Shown one piece after another: positions 1-7,908 of a stretch of 64,000 nt of DNA. The notes under the pieces were generated by a model. That model made no database searches. It saw only the letters and a program-made list of their open reading frames with translations, and was not told the DNA's origin. Within the stretch, counting starts at the first letter, position 1. Every line of letters starts with the position of its first letter. The position numbers and the translations under genes are program-made. The DNA is from DASQGA01 sp963722715 (GTDB taxonomy: Bacteria; Actinomycetota; Thermoleophilia; Gaiellales; Gaiellaceae): contig CAVROA010000009.1 in assembly GCA_963722715.1 (NCBI GenBank), forward strand, positions 1 through 64,000, given 5' to 3'.

Positions 1-763
1 GCGAGCCCGACGGTCTGGATCACCGTTACCACCAGCGGCTTCGCGTACAGCCCGCTGGCGCGCCGAGTCCGCGCGTTCTGAAGCTGTAAGAGGGCGTACG
101 CCGCTACGACCACGACCGCGACCACCCAGCCTGCAGTGACGCTCAGGAAGTCGTTGGCGATTCCCACGGTCGTCTCGTCCTGGATCCGGATCGTCCCGAC
201 CGACGAGGCCTGGGTGGTGAGGATCAGGACGACGCCCGACCAGATCAGCAGCCCGGCGAGCGTGACGACGAACGAAGGCACGCCGGCCTTCGTGATCACG
301 AGTGCCTGCACGAAGCCGATCGCAGTCGTGATGGCGAGCGCGACGATGACCGCGGCCCACCAGGGCCACCCGGGTCCTCCGGCCGCAGGAGAAGCGTCAT
401 CACGACGCCGCCGACTGCACTCACGAAGGCAACCGACAGGTCGATCTCGCCGATCAGGAGGACGAACACGACGCCGATCGCGATCGTGGCGATCGCGGCC
501 ATCTGCAGCAGCAGGTTCGTGAAGTTGCGCTCGGTGAGGAACGTGTCGTCGAGGAGGCCGAAGACCACCACGATGATCCCGAGCCCGAGGATGATCGGGA
601 GTGAGCCAAGCTCGCCGGCCCGAATTCCTTGCCACCAGAGCCGAACGTATCCGGACAGACTCGCGCCCGACACTTCGTCCGCCAGCGCGTCCGCGGCTAC
701 CGGGTCCACGCGCGCGGCGGTCGGGTCCAGGCCGGGATCGGATTCGGTAGGGCGGTCGGTCAT
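1..763 (-). CDS. Sugar ABC transporter permease (XylH/RbsC-like), partial and frameshifted
   Basis: This is an inner-membrane permease of a sugar importer. It starts at ATG 763, overlaps the ATPase stop by ATGA, and runs off the left edge. The N-terminus is a soluble lead of about 50 residues followed by hydrophobic helices and the family motif GEIDLSVAFV. Near position 371 the frame is lost in a GGG/CCC-rich run after the residues RPEDPG. In the shifted frame it continues cleanly as WPWWAAVIVALAITT, then VPSFVVTLAGLLIW, to the window edge, which is typical of the BPD_transp_2 family. The clean continuation suggests a one-base deletion, probably an assembly error, rather than a decayed gene. 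Its partners are the ATPase and binding protein just upstream. The substrate cannot be named beyond a probable monosaccharide. Confidence 0.85.
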
Positions 764-1548
764 GCGTCGGCCTCTGCGGCGTCCTGCATCCCGGGGACGT
801 GGTCGAGCGTCCCCGCCGTGATGGCGTGCACGACCTCCTGCTGCGACGTCTCAGAACGCTCCAGCTGTGCAACGCGCTGTCCGAGCCGGAGCACTGTGAT
901 CCGGTCCGCGGACTCGAACACGTCGTGCAGGTTGTGGGTGATCATCACGACTCCCAACCCTCGCTCGGCCAGGCGGCGCACGAGATCCAGCACCTGGCGG
1001 GTCTGGGCCACGCCGAGGGCTGCGGTGGGCTCGTCGAGGATGACCAGCCTCGAGTCCCACATGACCGACTTTGCGACGGCGACTGCCTGCCGCTGTCCGC
1101 CGGACAGGCCGGCAACCGTCTGGCGAACCGATTTGAGCGTCGTGACGGAGAGGCTGTCCAGTGTCTCGCGCGAGGACCGCTCCATGCTCGACTCGTCGAG
1201 CACGACACCGGCTCGAATCCGCTCTCGGCCCAGAAACATGTTGGCCACGACGTCGAGGTTGTCGGCGAGCGCGAGGTCCTGGTAGACGACCTCGATGCCG
1301 AGCCTGGCGGCGTCGCGGGGGCCGTGGATGTTGACAGGCTCGCCCTCGTAGCGCACCTCGCCTTCGTCGAACGGGTAGATGCCGACGACGCTCTTGATCA
1401 GCGTCGACTTGCCTGCACCGTTGTCGCCGACCAGGGCCATGACCTCACCGCGACGAACCTCGAAATCGACCCGGTAGAGCGCCTGGACGGCGCCGAAGGC
1501 CTTGGAGACCCCCCGAAGCTCGAGGAGCGGCGTGTCAGCGGTGGCCAT
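760..1548 (-). CDS. Sugar ABC transporter ATP-binding protein (FrcA/XylG-like, single domain)
   Basis: This 262-residue cytoplasmic ATPase energises the sugar importer. Walker A is GDNGAGKST (near residue 42), the signature is LSGGQ, Walker B is LVILDEPTAA, and the H-loop is MITHN. RbsA/XylG proteins carry two ABC cassettes, but this one has a single cassette, as in FrcA-type systems, and would work as a homodimer. The ATG at 1548 is not preceded by a good Shine-Dalgarno sequence. A strong hairpin lies just upstream in the gap to the binding-protein gene. The stop overlaps the permease start by four bases, so the two are translationally coupled. Gene order is binding protein, ATPase, permease. 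Confidence 0.92.
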   Translation of the reverse strand: MATADTPLLELRGVSKAFGAVQALYRVDFEVRRGEVMALVGDNGAGKSTLIKSVVGIYPFDEGEVRYEGEPVNIHGPRDAARLGIEVVYQDLALADNLDVVANMFLGRERIRAGVVLDESSMERSSRETLDSLSVTTLKSVRQTVAGLSGGQRQAVAVAKSVMWDSRLVILDEPTAALGVAQTRQVLDLVRRLAERGLGVVMITHNLHDVFESADRITVLRLGQRVAQLERSETSQQEVVHAITAGTLDHVPGMQDAAEADA

Positions 1549-1560
1549 TACGTAGAGGGA

Positions 1561-1586
1561 GGTGAGGGCGCCGAAGCGCCCTCACC
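1561..1586 (-). terminator. Intercistronic hairpin with TTCG tetraloop
   Basis: Read on the minus strand, the sequence forms a perfect 11-bp GC-rich stem, GGTGAGGGCGC paired with GCGCCCTCACC, closed by a TTCG tetraloop. It lies in the 58-base gap between the binding-protein stop and the ATPase start. No T-run follows. It is therefore more likely an mRNA-stabilising or partial-termination element that keeps the binding protein in excess than a full terminator. Confidence 0.75.
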
Positions 1587-1606
1587 CACCGTCCGTGCTT
1601 CCTCGA

Positions 1607-2870
1607 TTAGCTGTTCTCTTTGCAGAAGTCCGTATCGGCGGTGTCGCCGGTACAGATCTCCTCGATCGTCCTGAACTTGTCCGCGATGACCGTGTCGGCG
1701 ATGTTGTCGACGGTCACTGCCGATCGGGGTCAGAGCGAGGTACGGCACGACGCCGTCGCCGGTCGGAGAATCCGCCGGCTTGCCGTCGGCCGCCTTGATG
1801 CCGACCGTCTGCAGGTCCAAGAGCCCGACCGTCCCTTCGGAGAGCGATCCTGCGAAGTCCGGCTCCACCGCGGTCGGATCCTCCCCGGCGCACAGAGCCA
1901 ACGCGGCCTTCACCGCGGTCTCGGCCTCCGCCTGGATCGGCTTGTAGACGGTCATCGTCTGGTTGCCGAGCAGGAGGTTCTGGATCCCTGCCGCGGATGC
2001 GTCCTGGCCGCTCAACGGAATCGGCCCCACGCCTGCAGCGTCGAGTGCGTTGATCGCTTGCTGCGCGAGGTTGTCGTTGGCCGCGAACACAGCATCAACT
2101 TTGTTGTCGGCGTCGGTCAGGATCTGCTCCATGATCCCCTGCCCTTCGCCGTCCGCGCCCCAGCCGGGGACGAACTGGTCGGCCACAAGCTTCCAGCTGC
2201 CGTCGTCGACATGCTTCTGGACAGTCGCGTCGTAGCCGTCCTTGAAGAGGAAGGCGTTGTTGTCCTCCTCGCCGCCGTTCAGCTCCACGACGTTCGCCGG
2301 ATCCTTGCCGAGCGCCTCGATCGCGGGCTCCATCACTTCGGCCATCGTGGCGCCGACCTGGACGTTGTCAAAGCTCACATAGGCTGCTCCGCCGGAGCTT
2401 CCGGTGTTGAAGCGGTCGTACTCGATCACCTGGACATCGGCCTCTTTCGCCAGGTCGATGATCGCGCCGCCCGAGCCCGTGTCGATGCTCGTGATCACGA
2501 TGACGGCGGCGTCGGCCGCAATCGCCTGCTCGGCCTGCGACTGCTGTGTCGCCGCATCGCCCTCGGCGTTGACGATGGTGTGCTCGACTCCGGCGTCGCT
2601 GAACGCCTTGTCGAAGTAGGGACGGTCGTCGCTCTCCCACCGCGGCGAGCTAGCGCTGTCCGGGAGGAGGACCCAGATGGGCCTGTCGCAAGCACCGCCG
2701 CCCCCACCGCCCGTATCGGTGGCAGACGCGCCGGTGTCGCCGCTAGCGCTTTCGTCGTCGCCGCCACACCCGGCCGCGACCGCGGCGAGTGCGAAGACGA
2801 GGGCCAGGAACAGGGCGACGAGGCTCCACCGCGCTCCGCCTCCATTGGATCCGTGCACGAGTCTTCTCAC
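1607..2870 (-). CDS. Sugar ABC transporter substrate-binding lipoprotein, frameshift near its end
   Basis: This is an extracytoplasmic sugar-binding protein of the Peripla_BP_4 (XylF/RbsB) type. From the chosen GTG at 2870 it has a lipoprotein signal: a charged start, a hydrophobic stretch, and lipobox VAAGC with the lipidated Cys near residue 35. A Gly/Ser/Thr linker follows. The GTG is preceded by AGGGAGG at six bases; an in-frame ATG at 2876 abuts that motif. The body shows typical sugar-binding signatures such as AEQAIAADAAVIVIT, AANDNLAQQAINAL and LSGQDASAAGIQN. At about 1726, after YLALTPI, the frame shifts by one base. The shifted frame gives AVTVDNIADTVIADKFRTIE and ends at a TAA at 1607-1609, the expected C-terminus. 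It is the first gene of the transporter operon. Confidence 0.88.
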
Positions 2871-2919
2871 TTTCATCCTCCCTCGCAGAGCTGGTCGGTC
2901 GAGCCGCCGCAACAGCGCA

Positions 2920-2948
2920 AGATTAGGCGTCTCTGCTTCGAAAGACAA
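2920..2948 (-). promoter_or_regulatory. Sigma-70-type promoter of the sugar ABC operon
   Basis: On the minus strand a -35 TTGTCT (2948-2943) and a -10 TAATCT (2925-2920) are separated by 17 bases. This predicts a start near 2913 and a 5' leader of about 43 bases that contains the AGGGAGG ribosome site. The position fits the operon. No experimental support is available. Confidence 0.6.
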
Positions 2949-3008
2949 ATTCGCCGACGCGCCCGGCGTAATTCGGACGGCTTCGCCGCTGCTAGCTTTC
3001 GGGCACCG

Positions 3009-3233
3009 ATGAGCACAGTGCACGTTCTCTTCTGCCCCGTCTGAAGCGGCTACGACGAACGGGCCGCGAGTCTCGCGGCCGAGATCAACGGGGCGACGAC
3101 GCACACGGCCGTTGCCGAGGCCGGCGCCCATAGTCAGTTCGACGTCGTCGTCGACGGCTCCGTGGTCTTCTCGAAGCAACGCGAGGGCCGCTTTCCCGAG
3201 ACCGACGAGATCCTCGCGCAGCTAGCCAGCTAG
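3009..3233 (+). CDS. SelW/Rdx-family thioredoxin-like selenoprotein with in-frame UGA
   Basis: A 74-residue gene is interrupted only by TGA at 3042-3044, which standard gene calling reads as a stop. Read through, residues 9-12 are C-P-V-U, the CxxU redox motif of the SelW/SelT/SelH (Rdx) family, followed by SGYDERAASLAAEI. The C-terminal half, FDVVVDGSVVFSKQREGRFP, is the conserved Rdx strand pattern ending in a GRFPE element. The frame stays open to TAG 3231-3233. A hairpin fitting the bacterial SECIS pattern follows the UGA. The family is thought to act in thiol redox reactions in the cytoplasm. A TAGCTT -10-like box lies 10 bases before the ATG. The gene is divergent from the sugar operon and its stop overlaps the convergent EamA stop. 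The alternative is a Cys (TGC or TGT) codon misread as TGA. No selA, selB or selC is in this window. Confidence 0.72.
3062..3080 (+). promoter_or_regulatory. Candidate bacterial SECIS hairpin
   Basis: Positions 3062-3068 (GGCCGCG) pair with 3074-3080 (CGCGGCC), leaving a five-base apical loop AGTCT; pairing of A and T would tighten it to GTC. The loop begins 24 bases after the UGA and has a G in its first two positions. That fits the published bacterial SECIS rule of a short stem, a G early in the loop, and roughly 16-37 bases from the UGA. The pairing segment is also protein-coding, as expected in bacteria. Confidence 0.6.
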
Positions 3234-4156
3234 CGCCCGTGTGGCGGCAACGCCGCGGCCGGGTCTCCGCGGGCCGGCCGCTCGTCGGAGCTCTCCTCGC
3301 CGCCGACCTGGAGGATGACGGCAGCAATCAGGACGACGCCGCCGACGAGTGTGGCTGTGGCCGGGGTTTCCGAGATCGTGAGCCAGACCCAGAGCGGTGC
3401 GAGGACGATCTCGAGCAGTGTGATCAGCGCCACCTCCGCGGCCGGGATGAGCCGGGCGCCGAGGGTCAGGAAGGCAAGCCCGAGGCCCATCTGCCCGACT
3501 CCGAGGATGACCATGAAGAGCAGATCTCTCGATCCGATCGTCCCGGGCTCGGCGAACGGCGCCGCGGCGACAATGAGGAAGATCTGCGAGAGGCAGATGG
3601 CCGGCGCCATCGAGATGTCGCGCCGGTGGCGCGTGATCACGACTCCGAGCGCGAACGCGAACATCATCACCACGGAGAGCACGAGACCGAGCCCCTGCGC
3701 GCCGCCCGGCCCGCCGACCATGAGGCCGACTCCGACCAGAGCCACCGCCATGGCCACGACCGTGCGGCGGGAGATCGACTCGCGAAGCGCAACCCAGGCG
3801 ATCAGCGCGGCCGCAATCGGCGATGCAGCCTGCATGAAGAGCACGTTGGCGACGGTCGTGTGGTTGAGGGCGACGATGAAGCAACCCGAGGCGAGGGCCG
3901 TCAGGGCGGCGACGGCCAGCGAGGCCCCCCGCATCGACGTGAAGGCGGAAACGACGTGCCCACGTTCCATGGCCGCGACGAAGACCAGGAGCGCGAGGGC
4001 GGCGAAGACCGCACGGCCCGCGATCTGGGTGGCCGTGTTGACCTCGAGCTCGCGCTGGAGCACGCCCGCCGTCGACCACGCGAGCGCGGCGAGCACGATG
4101 TAGACCTGGCCGCGGCGGCGGCTGGTGCGGGCTCCGATCAGCGCCCGCGAGCTCAC
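3230..4156 (-). CDS. EamA/DMT-superfamily transporter
   Basis: A 308-residue polytopic membrane protein with about ten hydrophobic helices in two EamA repeats. The first repeat includes VYIVLAALAWSTAGVLQREL and the second ends TLLEIVLAPLWVWL, where Glu and Pro-rich helix ends are typical of drug/metabolite exporters. It starts at GTG 4156. Members export amino acids, nucleotides or drugs; no substrate can be assigned here. Its stop overlaps the convergent selenoprotein stop by two bases. A dispersed repeat lies immediately upstream, so its promoter probably lies in or next to that element. Confidence 0.87.
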   Translation of the reverse strand: MSSRALIGARTSRRRGQVYIVLAALAWSTAGVLQRELEVNTATQIAGRAVFAALALLVFVAAMERGHVVSAFTSMRGASLAVAALTALASGCFIVALNHTTVANVLFMQAASPIAAALIAWVALRESISRRTVVAMAVALVGVGLMVGGPGGAQGLGLVLSVVMMFAFALGVVITRHRRDISMAPAICLSQIFLIVAAAPFAEPGTIGSRDLLFMVILGVGQMGLGLAFLTLGARLIPAAEVALITLLEIVLAPLWVWLTISETPATATLVGGVVLIAAVILQVGGEESSDERPARGDPAAALPPHGR

Positions 4157-4168
4157 GGACTCACCCAG

Positions 4169-4343
4169 CCTAGGAGGAGGGATTTGGTGAAACGTCGCTC
4201 GTCGTCGGGGTGCGATGGTCGTTTCGAGGCAAGGACGCAGGGAGTGCCGATAGCAGCGCTATCGGTGCGACTGAGGACGCTGCCTCGGGGCGAGCAGCGC
4301 GGCCCGGCGGCCAGCGTTGTTACGCCAGAGCCCTTCTCCTAGG
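4169..4343. repeat. MITE-like dispersed repeat, copy 1
   Basis: About 175 bases bounded by imperfect terminal inverted repeats, CCTAGGAGGAGGG at the left and CCCTTCTCCTAGG at the right. It contains GATTTGGTGAAACGTCGCTC and CGAGCAGCGCGGCC, both found again in inverted orientation at 10825-10910. A central 8-bp hairpin, CCGATAGC-AGC-GCTATCGG, lies at 4247-4265. Compared with copy 2 it carries about 80 extra bases between the two shared blocks. The right end overlaps the stop codon of the aldehyde dehydrogenase gene (TAG in CCTCCTAGG). No coding capacity is apparent. Confidence 0.65.
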
Positions 4344-5713
4344 AGGTCGCCATGAAGACGTTCTTCAGCTCGGTGTAGTAGTCGAGCGCGTGCGGGCCGA
4401 GCTCACGGCCGACGCCGGACTGCTTGAACCCGCCGAACGGCGTCGTGACGCGGACCGAATTGTTCGAGTTGATCGAAAGCGTCCCCGCCTGGACCCCCCG
4501 CGCGACACGAAGCGCCCTGGCGCCGTCGCGCGTCCAGATCGAGCCGGAGAGGCCGTAGATCGTGTCGTTGGCGAGCCGGATCGCCTCAGCCTCGTCACGG
4601 AAGGGGATCACGCTCGCCACCGGCCCGAAGATCTCCTCGCGGGCAACCCGATCGTCGTTCGAGACGGGGCAGAGAACCGTCGGCGGGAACCAGAACCCTG
4701 GCCCCTCGGGCGCCTCGCCGCGAATCGCAACGTTCGTGTCGCCGTTCAGGAACGAGGCGACCTTCTCACGGTGATCGGCCGAGATCAGCGGTCCCATCTC
4801 TGTCGACTCGTCGAGCGGATCTCCTACACGCAGCGAGCCGACCGCCTGCTCGAGCGCAGCCATGAACTCGTCGAGCGCAGACTCCTCGACGAGGATCCGC
4901 GAGCGGGCGCAGCAGTCCTGGCCTGCGTTTCCGAACACCGCCCCGGGCGCCGCCGCGGCCGCCTTCTGGAGATCGGCATCGGCAAAGATGACGTTCGCGG
5001 ACTTCCCGCCCAGCTCGAGCGTCACGCGCTTGATCGTCTGCGCAGCGATTTCCGCCACGCGCTTCCCCACCTCGGTCGAACCGGTGAAGGCGACCTTCGC
5101 CACGTCGGGGTGCTCCACGATGCGCTCGCCGACCACGCGGCCGGGGCCGTTGACCACGTTCAGCACTCCTTCGGGGATACCCGCTTCGAGCGCGAGGCGC
5201 TCAAGCTCGAGCGCAGTCAGGGGCGTCAGCGCCGCCGGCTTCAGGACGATCGTGTTCCCGGCCGCGAGCGCGGGTCGCCACCTTCCAGGAGGCAATCGGG
5301 AGCGGGAAGTTCCAGGGGGTGATCAGGCCGACGACGCCCATCGGCTCGCGGAACGTCATGTCGACGCCGCCGGCGACAGGAATCGTGTCGCCGAGCAGCC
5401 GCTCGGGCGCGCCCGCGTAATACCGGAATACGTGGGCAACCATGCCGACCTCGCCCCGGGCATCCGCGATCGGCTTGCCGACGTTCCGCGCCTCGAGCGT
5501 CGCCAGGTCCTCCGCAGCATCCTCGATCGCCTGCGAGAGCCCGAGCAAGAGGCGGGCCCGCTCGTCGGGAGCCAGGTCGCGCCACGCGGGGAACGCCTCC
5601 TTCGCCCGCGCGATCGCCTCGTCGACCTCTTCCACGCCTGCGCGCGGCAGCTCGGCCAGCACCTCCTCGGTCGCCGGCTCCAGCACCTGCATCGTCTCAG
5701 TGCTCACGCTCAT
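4339..5713 (-). CDS. NAD(P)-dependent aldehyde dehydrogenase (PuuC/BetB-like), frameshifted
   Basis: This enzyme oxidises an aldehyde to its acid. In the amine-catabolism island it probably handles gamma-glutamyl-aminobutyraldehyde or a similar aminoaldehyde. The N-terminal part from ATG 5713 includes the PWNFPLPIASWK motif. Near 5275 one extra A breaks the frame between WKVA and PALAAGNTIVLKPA, a stretch that is continuous in the family. The second part has ELGGKSANV with the catalytic Glu, GQDCCARSR with the catalytic Cys, and EIFGPV. Joined, the protein is about 457 residues, a normal length. The start has GAGGGGTG five bases upstream. The stop lies inside the end of the dispersed repeat. 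It is divergent from the aminotransferase operon. An assembly indel is more likely than a pseudogene. Confidence 0.87.
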
Positions 5714-5760
5714 GGGTCACCCCTCGATAATGTCCTGGCCGCATGCGCAACCGGGAGGGT

Positions 5761-5767
5761 TAGTCTA
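5761..5767. promoter_or_regulatory. Overlapping divergent -10 boxes in a GTCTAGAC palindrome
   Basis: The palindrome GTCTAGAC in the 99-base divergent gap supplies TAGTCT on the plus strand (5761-5766) and TAGACT on the minus strand (5767-5762). Both match the TAnnnT -10 form. The plus-strand box is five bases before an ATG (5772), the minus-strand box about 50 bases before the aldehyde dehydrogenase start. No clear -35 boxes are seen. Confidence 0.4.
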
Positions 5768-5771
5768 GACA

Positions 5772-5816
5772 ATGGACCTCGTTCGATACCTATTAGCCGG
5801 GGAGCGGCCGACGTGA
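5772..5816 (+). CDS. Possible 14-residue leader peptide coupled to the aminotransferase gene
   Basis: A short frame, MDLVRYLLAGERPT, begins five bases after a TAGTCT box, so it could be translated leaderless. It ends in a TGA that overlaps the GTG of the next gene (GTGA). The ribosome site for that gene, GGGGAG, lies inside this frame. It may serve translational coupling or attenuation, but a frame this short can arise by chance. No homology can be judged. Confidence 0.3.
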   Translation: MDLVRYLLAGERPT

Positions 5817-7198
5817 CCCACGGCGCCGTCGGAAGCAGTCAGACGAGACTGTTTCCGCCCGAGCTCGACCACGCTTACCCCGTCGCCGTTCGGGGCGAGG
5901 GCGTCTGGCTCGAGGACGTCGACGGGAACCGCTATCTCGACGCTATGAGCGGCGGCTCGATGGCGGCGACCCTGGGGTACGGTCGCGCCGACCTCATCGC
6001 GGCCGCCCGCGAGCAGGGCGCCCGGCTGGCGTACGTCCACAACGAGCTCCTGACGAATCCCGCGCAGGAACGGCTGGCACATGACCTCGTCGAGGTGGCG
6101 CCCGAAGGCTTCACGCGCGCCCACTTCGTCACCGGTGGGGCCGAGGCGAACGAGGCGGCGCTCCGGCTCGCGCGCCATTATCACGTCGATCGTGGGGAAC
6201 CGGAGCGCTGGCGGGTGATCTCGCCCGCGCAGAGCTACCACGGGCCGACGATCGCCACCCTGGCGCTGACCGGACGCCCCGGCCTCCAGGGCCCGCTCGC
6301 TCCATACTTCACGCAGGCGTTCCTCCACGTCCCACCGAGCACCGAGCGCTTCGACCCGACCGGAGAAGCCACGCTCGCAGCTCTCGACCGCGCACTGGAG
6401 GAAGCGGGCCCGGAGACCGTCTCGGCGTTCTTCTGCGAGCCGATCAGCGGCGCCGCGCTCCCCGCGCACAAGCCTCCGGACCGCTTCTGGGAAGGCCTGG
6501 CGGAGCGGCGTGAGCGCCACGGGTTCCTGATCTGCTTCGACGAGATCGTCACCGGCCTCGGGCGCACCGGTAGCTGGTTCGCCGCCAACGACCTTCCGTT
6601 CGTGCCGGACATCATCGCCACCGCGAAGGGGCTCGGCGCGGGCCACACCGCAATCGGCGCCGCCCTCTGTCGTGAGCACGTCTACGAAGGGATCGCAGCG
6701 GGCTCTCGCGCGTTCCCGCTGGGCCACACATGGAACGGCGCCCCACTCTCCTGCGCGGTCGGAGTCGCCGTCCTCGAAGCGCTGAAGCGCGAGCGGCTCG
6801 TCGAGCGGGTGGGCGAGCGCGGGCCTCGCCTGCGTCAGGAGCTCGAGGACGCCCTGCGGGACGTCCCACTCGTGCGCGAAGTGCGAGGCCACGGCTTCCT
6901 GCTCGGGATCGAGTACGCCGACCCCCGGGACGGCGAGTCCTTCCTGCCCCCCGAGCTGGGCGTCGCGGCCAAGATCGATGCGATCGCGCTCGAGCACGGG
7001 CTGATCGTCCTTTCGACGCAGCCGACCCGGGACGGCTACGCAGGCGACCAGACGCTCTTCGCGCCGGCGTTCACCGCCACCGACGAGGAGCTGAGGGAGA
7101 TGATCGAGCGCTTCGCGGCAGTGGCGCGCGAGGTGTGGGACGAAGTCGAAGGGAAGCTCGCGGCAGTCGGGCCGGCCGTGGGCGTCAAGGGCCGATGA
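5813..7198 (+). CDS. Class III PLP-dependent aminotransferase 1
   Basis: A 461-residue fold-type I aminotransferase of the GABA/ornithine/adenosylmethionine group, moving an amino group from an omega-amino acid or amine to a keto acid. Seen are the cofactor-binding VTGGAEANEAALRLAR (near residue 107), CFDEIVTGLGRTG, and TAKGLGAG with the Schiff-base Lys. GTG 5813 is chosen because GGGGAG lies about eight bases upstream and the protein then begins at the usual family position. It is first in a four-gene run with ATGA overlaps: aminotransferase 1, amidotransferase, aminotransferase 2, GS-like ligase. It is closely similar to aminotransferase 2 and so a tandem paralogue. A PuuE/GabT-like role is inferred from context. 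Confidence 0.92.
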   Translation: MTHGAVGSSQTRLFPPELDHAYPVAVRGEGVWLEDVDGNRYLDAMSGGSMAATLGYGRADLIAAAREQGARLAYVHNELLTNPAQERLAHDLVEVAPEGFTRAHFVTGGAEANEAALRLARHYHVDRGEPERWRVISPAQSYHGPTIATLALTGRPGLQGPLAPYFTQAFLHVPPSTERFDPTGEATLAALDRALEEAGPETVSAFFCEPISGAALPAHKPPDRFWEGLAERRERHGFLICFDEIVTGLGRTGSWFAANDLPFVPDIIATAKGLGAGHTAIGAALCREHVYEGIAAGSRAFPLGHTWNGAPLSCAVGVAVLEALKRERLVERVGERGPRLRQELEDALRDVPLVREVRGHGFLLGIEYADPRDGESFLPPELGVAAKIDAIALEHGLIVLSTQPTRDGYAGDQTLFAPAFTATDEELREMIERFAAVAREVWDEVEGKLAAVGPAVGVKGR

Positions 7199-7908
7199 GC
7201 GACGCAACGACGACCGGGCCCGCCTGGCGCGCGCTCGTGATCCAGCACGAGCGGCCGACGCCGCCTGGCCTGATCGAGCCATGGCTCCGGGACCGGGGCG
7301 CCGAGGTCGAGGTCCTCCGGATCGACGAGGAGGATCCGCACGACCTGAATCCGCGTGACTACGGCTTGATCGTCTCGCTGGGGTCGGAGTTCGGCGCCTA
7401 TGAGGACAGCATCAAGTGGATCTCCCACGAGATCGACCTGCTGCAGGCTGCCACCGACGCGGATGTGCCGATCCTCGGTGTCTGCTTCGGAGGCCACCTG
7501 CTCGCGCGGACCCTCGGGGGCGAGGTCTTCCGGTCGGAGCAGGAGGAGATCGGGTGGCTCCCGGTCGAGACGCAAGATCCTGAGCTCGTCTCCGACGGGC
7601 CCTGGTTTCAGTGGCACTTCGACACGTTCACAGTTCCCCCGGGAGCGCGAGTTCTCGCCACGACCAGCGTCGGCCCGCAGGCGTTCTCGATCGGCCGGAG
7701 CCTCGGAATCCAGTTTCACCCCGAGGTGACGCCCGAGATCATGGACGCCTGGGTGCTCGCCTATCGCCACGAGCTCGACGAGCACGGCGTCGACCCGGAT
7801 CGCCTGCTCGAGGAGACGCACGAGCGGAGTGAGAGCGCCCGGACGACGAGCCTGAACCTCTTCGACCGCTTCCTGGAGCGGGTCGCGCGGCCGCGCGAGC
7901 GGGCTTGA
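7195..7908 (+). CDS. Class I glutamine amidotransferase (GMPS-type), candidate gamma-glutamyl amide hydrolase
   Basis: A 237-residue stand-alone class I GATase. The nucleophile elbow is GVCFGGH (Cys near residue 98) and the His-Glu pair is in QFHPEVTPE. It lacks a synthetase domain. Stand-alone members hydrolyse gamma-glutamyl amides. Here it sits between two aminotransferases and before a GS-like ligase, so I infer it removes the gamma-glutamyl group at the end of a Puu-like route, the job PuuD does in E. coli. It belongs to the GMP-synthase-like branch rather than the peptidase C26 branch of PuuD, so this would be an analogous replacement. Start ATG 7195 overlaps the upstream stop by four bases. 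Confidence 0.85.
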   Translation: MSDATTTGPAWRALVIQHERPTPPGLIEPWLRDRGAEVEVLRIDEEDPHDLNPRDYGLIVSLGSEFGAYEDSIKWISHEIDLLQAATDADVPILGVCFGGHLLARTLGGEVFRSEQEEIGWLPVETQDPELVSDGPWFQWHFDTFTVPPGARVLATTSVGPQAFSIGRSLGIQFHPEVTPEIMDAWVLAYRHELDEHGVDPDRLLEETHERSESARTTSLNLFDRFLERVARPRERA

